DNA of 64,000 nt. It comes from Chitinophaga tropicalis (GTDB lineage Bacteria > Bacteroidota > Bacteroidia > Chitinophagales > Chitinophagaceae). Numbering within the stretch: position 1 is the first letter of the stretch; each line of letters begins with the position of its first letter. The notes under the pieces are model-generated. The model was not told the DNA's origin, searched no databases, and saw only the letters and a list, made by a program, of their open reading frames with translations. The stretch covers positions 62,001 to 126,000 of the forward strand of contig NZ_WRXN01000002.1 of the NCBI RefSeq assembly GCF_009758205.1. The letters run 5' to 3'. Shown piece after piece: positions 51,801 to 61,427 of the stretch. The position numbers and the translations under genes were made by a program.

Positions 51801-54434
51801 ATTGAAAGCTTTATCTGCTGTGAAAATAGAATAAGTATAAGTTGTATCAGATACCAGAGTGTTATTGTCAGTGAAAGAAGTTGCTGTACCAATATATATT
51901 ACAGTACCATTGTTCCCAATGCTGTTCCCTGTTGAATAGATTCCGTTTGCATTTAAAGCCGGAGTAGCAGATGAAGTGCTGCGTACTACCAGGTATCCGC
52001 CACCATCTACACCGGTAGCGGGTGCCGTCCAGCTGATATTTACTACACCATTCACCCTGACAGCCTTTGCATTGGTAACAACCGCAGGAGCGGTAGTATC
52101 CGGCGACGGATTACTCTGATCATCGGCCGGGTATATTACCAGATCATCTACATCGAAGGGTTTGGCAATGGCTGTGCCACCACCGTTGAAACGGAGACCT
52201 CCAAAAGAGATACCCGGCGTATAGGCAGGATTGATGGAATAGGACTTAGCCGCTTTTAACCAGCCATTATCCGTACCCGCATACGTTATTGTCGAATAAC
52301 CAGTAGTAAAGTTTGTGCTGTCCGCGACTGCCAGTAATCCGCTTACAGTATTACCTGTTGCAGGCGCTGGCGCCCTGTAATAATATTGTACAATGTACTT
52401 CGTGGTATTTGTGAACCGGGATGCAGTAATAGTAGGGGAGTAGACATTCTTGGTGCTGGTGCTTGTACTGGTGTATGTAAAATAATTATTTCCCGTTCTG
52501 GCCGTACCATTATTGACAATATTGGCTGATCCTGAAGTGGTCCAGGCTGTTTGATTGAGATTCAGGGCCGCAGCAGGAGCAGTAGTAGAAACTGCGCCCG
52601 CTGCCTGGTTTTCAAACCCGCCCTCCATTATAGGAAAAATACCGATCACCTGTTTTTGATTAGCTGTCACGGCGCCTGTTGTCCCGCTAACGGGAAAACT
52701 GATAGACGTAGCGCCACTGCTTTCAAGCAGGATACTACCTGAATAGCTGCCACTGGAAGTTGCATTTAATCTTACATAGATAGTATTTCCCGTAGCCGGG
52801 TTAAACGTAAGCGTAGTGCTCCAGTTACTCCCGTCTGACGATAGCTGGTAGCTGGCCGGCGCTGTAATAGTGATGGCGCCGGTAAGATTAGCCCCCGAAA
52901 CGGTAAAGCTCTGTGAAGCAGAAGGAGAACCTGCTGTTTGACTGAAGCTGTTAAACGTCGCCTGGGCATATATTACCGGGTTAGTACTGGTAGCAGGATT
53001 GGTAAGACTGTTCAGGTAATTTTCCAGGTTAGTATAACCATTGGCCGCATAACCATTACGGTCAGCTGCATCAGCGGGATTAAGGCCATTAGCCGTTTCA
53101 TAGCTGTCCGGCATACCGTCATGGTCACCGTCAGCCGGTGCCGCCACAGATGCCAGCGCCGGCCAGGCGTTAACAGTCTGATCGTACGCAGTACCATGAG
53201 GATACCCGCCCTGTACATCTATAATGCTGCCCGTCCTGTTACGTACATTATTTACTATCCTCTGGTCCAGCGTATCACGGTTAGGCAGGCTGCAACCGGC
53301 CCCCTGTAGTACGGATTCATAGGCATTCAACGCGGCTTCCGTATTCAAAGGGTAGCCAAGGTTGAATGGGGTAGTGGCCATCGCCGCCGCAGGATCTGCC
53401 GTGCTGACGCCAGCCCGGTTATCAGCCGTATTGGCCGGAGAACCATCCACATAGTTCCCGCTCACATACCATTTACCAACAGGTACACTGGCACTGCTGC
53501 TGGGATTACAGATGCGATACCTGACACCGCTTCCCGTATTAGGACCGTATTTATAGTAATTGTTCACTACATTGTAGTTACCTCCCTCACCGCCATAAAC
53601 AGTGTTGATCCCCCAGTTGTAAATAACATTATTCCGGAAGTCCACATTCTCAACACCAATAGTGTTGGGAGTATAAGTGCTGATACCTGCAAAACGGGGA
53701 TTACGGTTACGGCAATGCGCAATCAGGTTATGGTGCATGCTGCCCCTCTTGGCGCCCCATATACCACCATAGCCATGATGCTCATAGTCTGTATCGCCCG
53801 TTTCAAAATGGTAGGAATAGTTCAATGGCTCTGACACTATAGACCATTGAATAGTAAGATTATCGCCCCGGTAAATGGTCAATGCCTCATCACTGCTCCA
53901 GCTGGCAGTAATATGATCAATGATGACATTGCTGGCGCCCAGCCCCCCAAAAGCATCATCACCACCACTGCCATCTACGGGATTGCCATTTGCATCCACC
54001 TTCTTCTGGTTCTTGTCCCCCAAACGGAAACGCATATACCGCACTATAACATTATCACCGCTGACAGATACAGGATAATCAGCCACACATATCCCATCAC
54101 CAGGGGCTGTTTGCCCCGCAATAGTGGTATTGGCCCTTATACTTAATCTCGAATTGAGATGGATAGTGCCCGATACCCTGAATACAACGGTGCGGTAGGT
54201 GGCGGAAGCCGTTAGGGCATAACGCAGGCTGCCCGGCTGACCATCATCCAGCAGGTTCGTTACTTCAAAAACAGTAGTAGGCGCTGTCGATGTGCCCCTG
54301 CCACCTGTTGTGTACATGCCTGCGCCTTCAGCACCGGGAAAAGCGGGTAGCTGGGCATGCACGGCCACCGGCAGAAGTAATGCCAGCATCATTAGCAGAT
54401 AACCGGCAGACAGATTGCTCTTTTTGTATGACAT
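48885..54434 (-). CDS. Pectate lyase / pectin methylesterase (CE8) fusion with T9SS sorting domain
   Basis: An 1,849-residue secreted protein. Signal peptide LLMMLALLLPVAVHAQ; the ATG at 54434 was chosen because the frame upstream to 54608 encodes no signal. Residues 30-478 form a PL1-like pectate lyase (FPGAEGAGMYTTGGRG, DHDGMPDSYETANGLNP). BACON/Ig-like, jelly-roll and FN3 modules follow. The CE8 pectin methylesterase at about 897-1195 has QAVAVYISGDRHVF, acid/base D1037 in GGQDTFW, nucleophile D1059 in GNTDFIFG and LGRPW. After another FN3-like module, a beta-helical or G8-like region (about 1315-1700) leads to a T9SS type-A domain (IYPNPVRDNLNVQ). De-esterification would supply substrate for the lyase on the same chain. 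It is the last gene of the pectin locus. Confidence 0.92.
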   Translation of the reverse strand: MSYKKSNLSAGYLLMMLALLLPVAVHAQLPAFPGAEGAGMYTTGGRGTSTAPTTVFEVTNLLDDGQPGSLRYALTASATYRTVVFRVSGTIHLNSRLSIRANTTIAGQTAPGDGICVADYPVSVSGDNVIVRYMRFRLGDKNQKKVDANGNPVDGSGGDDAFGGLGASNVIIDHITASWSSDEALTIYRGDNLTIQWSIVSEPLNYSYHFETGDTDYEHHGYGGIWGAKRGSMHHNLIAHCRNRNPRFAGISTYTPNTIGVENVDFRNNVIYNWGINTVYGGEGGNYNVVNNYYKYGPNTGSGVRYRICNPSSSASVPVGKWYVSGNYVDGSPANTADNRAGVSTADPAAAMATTPFNLGYPLNTEAALNAYESVLQGAGCSLPNRDTLDQRIVNNVRNRTGSIIDVQGGYPHGTAYDQTVNAWPALASVAAPADGDHDGMPDSYETANGLNPADAADRNGYAANGYTNLENYLNSLTNPATSTNPVIYAQATFNSFSQTAGSPSASQSFTVSGANLTGAITITAPASYQLSSDGSNWSTTLTFNPATGNTIYVRLNATSSGSYSGSILLESSGATSISFPVSGTTGAVTANQKQVIGIFPIMEGGFENQAAGAVSTTAPAAALNLNQTAWTTSGSANIVNNGTARTGNNYFTYTSTSTSTKNVYSPTITASRFTNTTKYIVQYYYRAPAPATGNTVSGLLAVADSTNFTTGYSTITYAGTDNGWLKAAKSYSINPAYTPGISFGGLRFNGGGTAIAKPFDVDDLVIYPADDQSNPSPDTTAPAVVTNAKAVRVNGVVNISWTAPATGVDGGGYLVVRSTSSATPALNANGIYSTGNSIGNNGTVIYIGTATSFTDNNTLVSDTTYTYSIFTADKAFNYSQTATTFIKVTASVPVYTADNADIVVAKDGSGSYATIQAAIDAAPSGRTTPYVIFVGNGKYVEKIKIPSNKTFIHLVGESVTNTIISWDSYSGKVENGVVIGTNTSATLTINANDFLMLNITVENSTGYTGDGPQAVAVYISGDRHVFKSCRFIGGQDTFWHNGTGRHYLKNCYIDGNTDFIFGSSTVVFDSCIIHPRDRVDGGSGGFVTAANTTADKAYGEVFRDCILTKNRGTTLYTLGRPWQNAPKTVYLNTVMGSSINSTGWSTWNIDPSLIIYAEYGSKKFDNTPVDVSKRVSWSKQLNDTEAAAYYNNSNLFGTWDPFTAFPAINGPVTTALAVANFRAKRSSSNSTLSWNICWPMSGVKYELFRSRDSVNYTKIGEVNGVIDSVVAFSLTDTLPAKGTIYYYYVKASKSGYPSTNSYVAIVDPSVPLNGDYRSKASGSWTNAGSTSIWERYNGTTKLWEEVPAGTGASGNVTISTGDTVALNGLVGINSLTVDSGAVLQTDGQNRNFRVKGDVNNAGIFGGDDPNVNKITLELDGTNGIYNISGDGVYNFNTIRALTAVQNLTVNINANVTLYGNLQAWYGSGSATNYGGNNVIVNIGKGYTVKANALHSTATTNTAASFGSYTYNINGTLDLSNSSTLSSIIPHATIAESSVTLNVNGVLKTGSLFRTVSSAPGASEGKVILTIGEEGLIDAVKADAGFTILPNYFIVSGKGTLKRAVGSTAVTFPIGASGGSYSPVILSNTGTADNFSVTVKNTFDHPVPDSGRVVNKQWSITEEAPGGSLVTAKFQWQAADQSPGFDSAQLLAVMQYNNNWDIKAAAYETPNTAVVSGLNSFSDFGVTNYTKANGDKVLICHKGKTLCISRDAVQAHLKHGDSWGACDEKQEVKIYPNPVRDNLNVQVKHVMADATVQLFTARGLLIRSVRLTSTPQNMSVRGLPQGVYLLVIRNGDKVTTEKIVVTSYY

Positions 54435-54474
54435 ATATTCGTTAGTGTTAGGTAATATCTTATAATCAGGGAAA

Positions 54475-56013
54475 CTATCTCCACCTCGGATCTCCCGTAC
54501 TGTTCCTGCCGGGAAATGCATTGTCGGCAATCTTAAAATTGCCGGCAGCGGCGTCCTGCCAGAGTTGTGACACAGGACGGGTATAGGGAGTAATATTAGG
54601 GAAATCATTGCCGGCAGATAGATGATCGGAAGTACGGTAATTATTACCGACGTTTATTATTCCACTGACTGCCCTGAAGCCTTTAACGGTAATTGCTCCT
54701 GCACTGTACTTACCAATACCGAAAATGCAGTTGGTCACAGTAATGCCATCTGTAATACTATTGGAGCCATAATCTATATAATAATTCTTGCTGTTGCCCA
54801 ATGGCGCTTCATTAAAAGTACAATCCGTTACAAGCACAGCAACAGAGCTTTGCGCACTGGAAACCACACCTTCCACTTTATAAAGAGTACTGTTACTGAT
54901 AGAGATCTTATTGACCTTGCTGCTGGATCCAATATTCAGTACAAAATAATTACCAATACTATCAATGATACAATTGCTGATAATAAAGTCATTCACGGTA
55001 GTAGTACCAGCCTGCAAACGCGTCATTCCCCGGAAGATCTCTATCCGGCTGTTCATGAACTTTAATTTACCTACATTGGCGCTGTTACTGTTGTTAAATA
55101 CATAGCGGCTTCCATAGTTATCTCCCATCATATACACGTCATTAAACTCAAGCGAATCGATCGTTGCGCCTGCCTCAAAATTAAAATTGCTGGTAAAGAA
55201 GATCTTTGCCTGTGTGGTATTGGCCAGGTCCGGGGCGCTCATGAATATGAGCGATTTATTAAAGCTGATGGTAGAAGAGATATTATAGGTTTCTCCTCTC
55301 TTCAATAATACAGTACTTCCGGAAGGTATAAATGGCAGGGTATCAGCTAAAATGCCGGGCCGTCCAACAAAGCTGGTCAGATCAACTACTATACCAGAAA
55401 ACGGCACTTTGGTAGTGAAATCAGCATAGCCTCTTTCTTCCTCACCGCTGTACAGGAATGCCGTATAGCCGGTAGAAGCCTCCAACCCGCCGATCACCTT
55501 ATATTCATTCACCAGGTCTTCCGCAGCAAGCGGCGTTTCTGACACTAATGAACCATCGGCCGATTTAACAATTTTTATAGAACTAACCGCTGCTCCCTTG
55601 GTAGCCCACCGTATACGCACTGAATTATAAGTAAGGTCATCTATGCCCGGTACTTTTAATATAGACGATGACGTTTTAACTGCACCCAGGTCAGACCATT
55701 TGGAATTCTGTACCGTATCTGCTGCCACAGCTCTCACCCTCAGTTGGTACAGCTGGTTGAACAGCAGTTTTTTCACCACTGCTATGTTGGTGTCTAAGGG
55801 CAGGGAAAGGTCTGTAGTCCGGAATGTATCACGGCTAACCTGTAGCTGGTATGAAACCGCCCCGGTAATCTTCTGCCAGGAAGCAACAATGGTGTTGGAA
55901 TCTGCCGCCAGCTCTCCGGACCTCACAGGCCTGAACAACCTCGGGGTATCTATATTCGCGTCCTTTTTACAGGCAGTATAAGCTATTGCAAGTAGGATCA
56001 GTATCTTTTTCAT
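54475..56013 (-). CDS. DUF5123/DUF4957-type surface lipoprotein (SusE/F position)
   Basis: A 512-residue lipoprotein (lipobox AYTAC, C15, then KKD, a typical surface-export signal). Two FN3-like domains (about 30-115 and 120-205) precede a right-handed beta-helix (about 210-510) with repeated rungs such as LKFMNSRIEIFRGMTRL, DFIISNCIIDSIGNYF and ISISNSTLYKVEGVV. The C-terminal NFKIADNAFPGRNSTGDPRW motif is the DUF5123 hallmark, found on lipoproteins of pectin PULs. It probably binds pectin at the cell surface; catalytic residues of a lyase were not recognised. It lies 20 bp after susD and 40 bp before the lyase fusion. Confidence 0.85.
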   Translation of the reverse strand: MKKILILLAIAYTACKKDANIDTPRLFRPVRSGELAADSNTIVASWQKITGAVSYQLQVSRDTFRTTDLSLPLDTNIAVVKKLLFNQLYQLRVRAVAADTVQNSKWSDLGAVKTSSSILKVPGIDDLTYNSVRIRWATKGAAVSSIKIVKSADGSLVSETPLAAEDLVNEYKVIGGLEASTGYTAFLYSGEEERGYADFTTKVPFSGIVVDLTSFVGRPGILADTLPFIPSGSTVLLKRGETYNISSTISFNKSLIFMSAPDLANTTQAKIFFTSNFNFEAGATIDSLEFNDVYMMGDNYGSRYVFNNSNSANVGKLKFMNSRIEIFRGMTRLQAGTTTVNDFIISNCIIDSIGNYFVLNIGSSSKVNKISISNSTLYKVEGVVSSAQSSVAVLVTDCTFNEAPLGNSKNYYIDYGSNSITDGITVTNCIFGIGKYSAGAITVKGFRAVSGIINVGNNYRTSDHLSAGNDFPNITPYTRPVSQLWQDAAAGNFKIADNAFPGRNSTGDPRWR

Positions 56014-56033
56014 AAGTGGACAAAATATTGGGA

Positions 56034-57842
56034 TCAGTAACCATAATCATTTTTCAACGTACCCAGGCTGTTGGATATAACAGAACTGTGCAAAGGCAGT
56101 ACATAACGTACCGGCGCATTTCCTCCGTCGTCAGTATATCCCCTCCATTGCCAGAGAACATAATTGGCTGGCCCGTTGGTAGTTGTATTCCAGAGATTGC
56201 GCAGCCAGTTTACCTTTACATTATATTCCTCCGGCACAGTACCGGTTACCTTATAAAACCTGTTCAGGAAAGTGAGCGTCTTGTCACTGTTCCTCTTTGC
56301 ATACAGGTAGTCCGGCAACTTGCTGTATGTGCCAACACCGGCTACTGCATCCTGTCCCATCTGGTTGAGGATCTGCTTCGTTTCAGCAATTTTCTTTCCA
56401 TATAAGTTCCAGCGCACCAGGTCAAACTTCCGTATCATCTCCCCACCCAGTTCCCAGGCACGCTCATTGACAATAGCATTGAAGAAAGAGGTCTTATCTC
56501 CCGCAGCATAGGCAAGATAAGCATCTACTTTCTCGGCCCACAGTGAAGGAGGGAAGGCTCGTTGACGCACCTTGCGTAAAGCATCCTTAGCAATACCGGT
56601 AGGGCCATTCAATTCATTCTCACTTTCTGCCAGCATTAGTAATACATCCGCATATCGCATCAACGGCCAGTTAATACTGGTGCCTTTGGAGGAAGAAGGA
56701 CCTAAAGGCGTAGGTACCAGCATCCGGTTCCATTTGTTAATGGCGATAGATGTCGGCCCTGATGCAACCTGCGCCAGTGTATCATTGTAAGAGACAATAG
56801 AACAGGTGGCCGCTAACCGCAGGTCGGTAGTATCAAACGAGTAATAGTACGAAGGAGTAAAGGCCATTGAAATGGTAGTAGCGCCAAATGAATGGTAACT
56901 TGTACCGTTAGTGACACTTACCCCCATGCACCAGCCTACATCACCATATCCGGGCGGATAAGCCACCTCGTATAATACATCATTGTTCACCGGCTTAAGA
57001 TATTTGTTCTCATTCATAAATACAGTGGCAAAGTCTGTCAGCTCCCTTGGCTTCAATTCCACCAGCTTTTTACAATACTTGTTAGCTATTTCATAATACT
57101 GCTGATAGTCGTCCTTCCGCTTCATGGTCATATCAGGATAAAGCCAGTATCCTCCACGCATTAAAGACAACCGTGCAATCAGGCCAATCACAAACTCCCG
57201 GTTAATGCGCTCTATACCATAGTCCAGCTGGTCCGCCCATTGCATTTTCGGCTCAATGCTTATCAGGTCGTCTATCAGGAAGCTGAGAATACTATCTCTG
57301 CTGGTCTTGGGCAGGTAGAAATTATCACCCGCACGGGAGGGCTTTTTACTGAAAGGCACATCTCCCCAATGGTGCACCAGCAACATGTACCAATACGCCC
57401 GCAACGCTTTTACCTCTCCCAGCAGGTTGAGATAAGTAAGATTGGCCGGATCTTTTTCCAGTGAAATAGTCGTTAACCCAAATTCACATTCATTAGCTTT
57501 ATTGATGGCGCTGTATGCATTGTTCCAGACAGTAAGCAGGTCATTGTTGGAAGAAGTGGCCTCGAACGACCATAGATCGCGTCTCCCGCCATCCGGCGAA
57601 GCCGCTACCGCACTTCCCACCTCCACATCTGTATTACCTGCAAACAGGGTAGAAACACGTGAAGTAAAAGCGTCCTGGTTAAACAGGGCATACACCATGT
57701 TAACACTCTTCTTTGCATCGGACTCTGAACCGAAAACATATTCCTCCGGAAAACGGGACGCTGAATCTGAAGTAAGGAACTTCCTGCAGGAAATAAAAAG
57801 CAGGAAACACATAACGATAGGAAAATATAAAGGATGTTTCAT
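56034..57842 (-). CDS. SusD/RagB family lipoprotein (pectin locus)
   Basis: A 602-residue lipoprotein (lipobox LLFISC, C19, then RKF). SusD traits are LLGEVKALRAYWYMLLVHHWGDVPF split in the TPR core, LPKTSRDSILSFLIDDL, MRYADVLLMLAESENELNGP and NERAWELGGEMIRKFDLVRWN. The C-terminal half is long relative to the arabinan SusD. It starts 21 bp after the susC stop. It would bind pectic oligosaccharides with the neighbouring SusC. Confidence 0.95.
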   Translation of the reverse strand: MKHPLYFPIVMCFLLFISCRKFLTSDSASRFPEEYVFGSESDAKKSVNMVYALFNQDAFTSRVSTLFAGNTDVEVGSAVAASPDGGRRDLWSFEATSSNNDLLTVWNNAYSAINKANECEFGLTTISLEKDPANLTYLNLLGEVKALRAYWYMLLVHHWGDVPFSKKPSRAGDNFYLPKTSRDSILSFLIDDLISIEPKMQWADQLDYGIERINREFVIGLIARLSLMRGGYWLYPDMTMKRKDDYQQYYEIANKYCKKLVELKPRELTDFATVFMNENKYLKPVNNDVLYEVAYPPGYGDVGWCMGVSVTNGTSYHSFGATTISMAFTPSYYYSFDTTDLRLAATCSIVSYNDTLAQVASGPTSIAINKWNRMLVPTPLGPSSSKGTSINWPLMRYADVLLMLAESENELNGPTGIAKDALRKVRQRAFPPSLWAEKVDAYLAYAAGDKTSFFNAIVNERAWELGGEMIRKFDLVRWNLYGKKIAETKQILNQMGQDAVAGVGTYSKLPDYLYAKRNSDKTLTFLNRFYKVTGTVPEEYNVKVNWLRNLWNTTTNGPANYVLWQWRGYTDDGGNAPVRYVLPLHSSVISNSLGTLKNDYGY

Positions 57843-57863
57843 TGCTGTTGATTGTTGGTCTTG

Positions 57864-60800
57864 CTAAAATGCTACATTAACGCCCATAGTGTAAGAGCGG
57901 CTTTTCGGGAACGCAGAGTAATCTACGCCCGGCACCAGCTGATTATAGCCGTTGTTCCTCGTAGTACTTACTTCCGGATCATAACCACTGTATTTTGTCC
58001 GGACAAAAGCATTGTACACCGTAGCATATATTCTGAATTTGGACAGGGCCGCTTTAGAGATCAGTTTCTTAGGCAGGGAATATCCTAATGACAAAGTGTT
58101 CAGCCGCAGGAATGAACCATCTTCCACAGCCCATGAATGGAAATAGGGAGCTGCGCCACCCATTGAAAATGGTGTCCATATCTTCGGATCAGGATTCAAC
58201 GCTGCCAGCTCCTGCAGGTCTGTTACCAGCTTCCCACCTGCATCAATATAATGGAAGCGGCTGGCATAGTTAGATGTATTCAGTATATTGCCATAGCTTG
58301 TCCTGTAAAGCATGTTGAACGATATCTTACCTGTATTGTATATCTTATTCCCATATACCCAGTTAAAGAAAGCTGCCAGATCAAATCCCTTATACGTTGT
58401 ATTGATACCGAACCCGCCGGTGGCCTTAGGTAGAGCACTGCCGATGATAGTACGGTCTTCCGCATCTATAGCGCCATTACCGTCCAGGTCTTTCAGTTTC
58501 AGTACACCCGGCCGTAAGCTGATACCGCCAAGGTCCTGCTGTGGTACTCCTTCTTTCGCTATATACTTTCTTGATACCGGGTCATAACCGCTGAAATCAT
58601 CAACGCCATACATACCTTCAGTTACATATCCATACATGAGGCCAATGGTCCTGCCAACTATCAACCGGTAGTCATCAATATTTTTCAGATCAGTACCCGC
58701 CCAGTTGGAGTTGAACGATCTTTCGTCTACTCCGTCCAGCTTATCTATTCTGGCACGATTAATACCTACGTTGAAGTTGACGCTTAACTGGAAGTCCTTT
58801 TTATTGATAATGTCAGCGCTTAATGCCAGTTCAACGCCCCTGTTAGAGGTTTGCCCTATATTACGCTGTTGCGTGGAAAAACCTGTTGTTTGCGGAATGG
58901 CAGATTGCACCAGCAGATCTTTAGTGGTGTTATGATAAAAGTCCAGTGTCCCGGACAACTTATTATTAAAAAGATCGAAATCCAGGCCCACATCCCTTGT
59001 AATGGTGGTTTCCCACTTAACATCAGGATTTGTAAGCTGTGTGCTGGCATAAGTGTAATATGGATTAGGCACATCGCCTGCCCCATAAGGACGGGTACTG
59101 CTGGAAGCAAATAAAACCCTCCACTGGTCTGACTTAATGTTGTTATTGCCCACAGCTCCATAGCTGGCTCTGAGCTTCAGATCGGAAACAAACTTCACGT
59201 TGTTCATAAACTCCTCTGAAGATACTCTCCATGCCAGGGACGCAGCCGGGAACATACCCCATTGCTTGCCGGGAGCAAACTGTGTAGAGCCATCATAGCG
59301 GGCGGTGACGTTGAAGATATATTTTTCATTATACTGGTAGATAACGCGGCCAAAGAACGACGCCGTCTTTTCAGGCGCTATCTCCGTGGTTGTATGAATG
59401 TCCGGTGTGCCAAGGTTCATTGTGGCAAACAGCTTCTCCGGAGTAATATCTGCATTGAAATACTTAGCCCTGTTATACTCTTCAAATCCCTTCCCTCTGG
59501 CCAGTATTTCCTGCCCAACCAGGAAGTTCAGGTTATGCCCTGTCCCTTTGTCCAGCTGGTAGCTGAGGGTATTGGTCCACCGGTAATCCTGCAACCTCGT
59601 TTGTGTGATCTCTCCCAAAGGCAGGTTACCACCTTCATTCCGGGCAGTACCCGTTAGCGGACCATAATACCTTCTGTTCTCTGCAAAGCTCATTCCCAGG
59701 CTGTATTCAGAACGGTAAGTGATATTCTTTGCCAGAGACCATGAAACGCCTGAATTGACGTTAAAAACACGGTTTACCGCCCTTCGGTAATCCTGTTCAG
59801 ATAGCTTTAGCGGATTGATAAGATTCCGCAGGAACTGCTCATAATCCTCACTGTTCCCTGGATCAATAATGATCATATCCGCAATCCCATTTACCGGGCG
59901 GGTAGTAATACCATCCCCTATACGAAAACTGGCGCCTCCGGCAGAACCGGCGCCATTGGTGATGGGATGCGTATAACGTATGGCAAGGTCCAGTTTAAGG
60001 GATTTGGAAACCTCGTGACTCAGTTTAAAGTTGAGGTAGTTACGGGTATAGCTGTTACTGGGAATCAGCCCCGCTTCTTTATTGTAAGTATAGTTCAGTG
60101 CAAACTTTGTCTTTTCATTACCGCCTGTTAAGCTGATATTATGCTGTTGAGACCACGCCGGATTGCCGTACAGTTTTTTCTGCCAGTCTGTACCCTTTTG
60201 GTATTTATACAATTCCAGGTCATCAAATGCGCCAAAGTATTTAGTGAAATTATCTACATCGCCCTGGCTTCTCAGCCGTGCGTATTCATATTGCGCCAGT
60301 ACAAACTCGTAAGGGGAGAGGACATCCAGTTTTCTGGGCAACTGCCTGGCCTGCACAAATCCATTATACGTTACAATGCTTTTACCGCCCTTAGCACTTT
60401 TGGTAGTGACAATAACAACGCCATTGGCGCCGGCGGCGCCGTAAATAGCAGCAGTAGCCGCATCTTTCAGGATATCTATACTGGCTATATCAGACGGAGC
60501 AATGTCGTTGATATTGCTCACCCTGAACCCGTCTACAATGAACAAAGGATCATTGCTGCCAGTAATAGATCCGCCCCCACGAACACGAATAACTATCTCA
60601 GCTCCCGGCTGCCCGTCCACCGTGGTCACCTGTACCCCGGGCAAACGGCCGGTCAGCGCCTCTGCAGCACTGGCTACCGGTATTTTCTCCAGCTGCGCAC
60701 CGGAGACAGAGGAAACAGTACCGGTCAGGTCTTTTCGCTGTACGCTCTGGTAACCTATCACCACAACTTCATTCATACTCTTGTTCTCCTCCTGCAATAC

Positions 60801-61382
60801 AATATTGATGGATGTACCGGAAAGAACAACCTCCTTGGAACGGAAGCCAATATACGAAACGACCAGTATAGCGTCCGGCCTGGAAACATTCAGGCTGAAA
60901 CTGCCGTCTTCCCTGCTCAGCGCTTTATTCTTAGTACCTTTTTCTACTATGGTCGCGCCGGGCAGCCCCGTTCTATCAGCACCGGTTATTTTCCCCGTTA
61001 CCTGGACAGGATCTGCCTTAGTAGCCACTGGACTATTGCCGGGAACTTTTTCCTTTACTACAATGGTCTTGTCTACAACAGAATAGGTAAATGGTAATTG
61101 CGAGAAGCAAAGCGTAAGCGCCTGGTCCAGCGTGGCGTTATTAATGACTACTGTTACTTTGTTTGCATTAGCCAGTAATCCCTCTACATAGAAAAACGCA
61201 AGTCCCGTCTGACGGGTAATTTCCCGGAATACTTTTTCAACCGGTACATTCTTTTCATTCAGAGTAATTCCCTGGGCGGATACTTTGGCGCTGGCATGGA
61301 GATAGGCAATAGTTAGTAATACAATGGTCGTAAGGGAAAAGCGTCTCTTAAACGATGCTTTTCCAAAGACAATCGATAGCAT
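57864..61382 (-). CDS. SusC-family TonB-dependent receptor with STN domain (pectin locus)
   Basis: A 1,172-residue outer-membrane importer. After the signal peptide (LTTIVLLTIAYLHASAKVSAQ) an STN domain (about 40-110, VEKVFREITRQTGLAFFYVE) precedes the carboxypeptidase-like domain (VTGKITGADRTGLPGATIV). The plug has NEVVVIGYQSVQRKDLTGTV and DGFRVSNINDIAPSDI, and the barrel ends RSYTMGVNVAF. The STN domain fits control by the FecR/sigma pair directly upstream (FecR stop 45 bp away). It opens a four-gene run to the lyase-esterase fusion. Confidence 0.95.
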   Translation of the reverse strand: MLSIVFGKASFKRRFSLTTIVLLTIAYLHASAKVSAQGITLNEKNVPVEKVFREITRQTGLAFFYVEGLLANANKVTVVINNATLDQALTLCFSQLPFTYSVVDKTIVVKEKVPGNSPVATKADPVQVTGKITGADRTGLPGATIVEKGTKNKALSREDGSFSLNVSRPDAILVVSYIGFRSKEVVLSGTSINIVLQEENKSMNEVVVIGYQSVQRKDLTGTVSSVSGAQLEKIPVASAAEALTGRLPGVQVTTVDGQPGAEIVIRVRGGGSITGSNDPLFIVDGFRVSNINDIAPSDIASIDILKDAATAAIYGAAGANGVVIVTTKSAKGGKSIVTYNGFVQARQLPRKLDVLSPYEFVLAQYEYARLRSQGDVDNFTKYFGAFDDLELYKYQKGTDWQKKLYGNPAWSQQHNISLTGGNEKTKFALNYTYNKEAGLIPSNSYTRNYLNFKLSHEVSKSLKLDLAIRYTHPITNGAGSAGGASFRIGDGITTRPVNGIADMIIIDPGNSEDYEQFLRNLINPLKLSEQDYRRAVNRVFNVNSGVSWSLAKNITYRSEYSLGMSFAENRRYYGPLTGTARNEGGNLPLGEITQTRLQDYRWTNTLSYQLDKGTGHNLNFLVGQEILARGKGFEEYNRAKYFNADITPEKLFATMNLGTPDIHTTTEIAPEKTASFFGRVIYQYNEKYIFNVTARYDGSTQFAPGKQWGMFPAASLAWRVSSEEFMNNVKFVSDLKLRASYGAVGNNNIKSDQWRVLFASSSTRPYGAGDVPNPYYTYASTQLTNPDVKWETTITRDVGLDFDLFNNKLSGTLDFYHNTTKDLLVQSAIPQTTGFSTQQRNIGQTSNRGVELALSADIINKKDFQLSVNFNVGINRARIDKLDGVDERSFNSNWAGTDLKNIDDYRLIVGRTIGLMYGYVTEGMYGVDDFSGYDPVSRKYIAKEGVPQQDLGGISLRPGVLKLKDLDGNGAIDAEDRTIIGSALPKATGGFGINTTYKGFDLAAFFNWVYGNKIYNTGKISFNMLYRTSYGNILNTSNYASRFHYIDAGGKLVTDLQELAALNPDPKIWTPFSMGGAAPYFHSWAVEDGSFLRLNTLSLGYSLPKKLISKAALSKFRIYATVYNAFVRTKYSGYDPEVSTTRNNGYNQLVPGVDYSAFPKSRSYTMGVNVAF

Positions 61383-61427
61383 AATTTTGTCCGTCTTTTG
61401 GTTGAAGAAAATAGTAGTGTTATTCTG

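Noticed and set aside
54435..54608. Longer start for the lyase-esterase fusion
   Set aside because: It would overlap the end of the upstream lipoprotein gene and move the signal peptide to residue 70.
60141..61097. 318-codon plus-strand open frame
   Set aside because: It lies antisense to the plug and N-terminal part of the pectin SusC, which is certain; no domain is visible.
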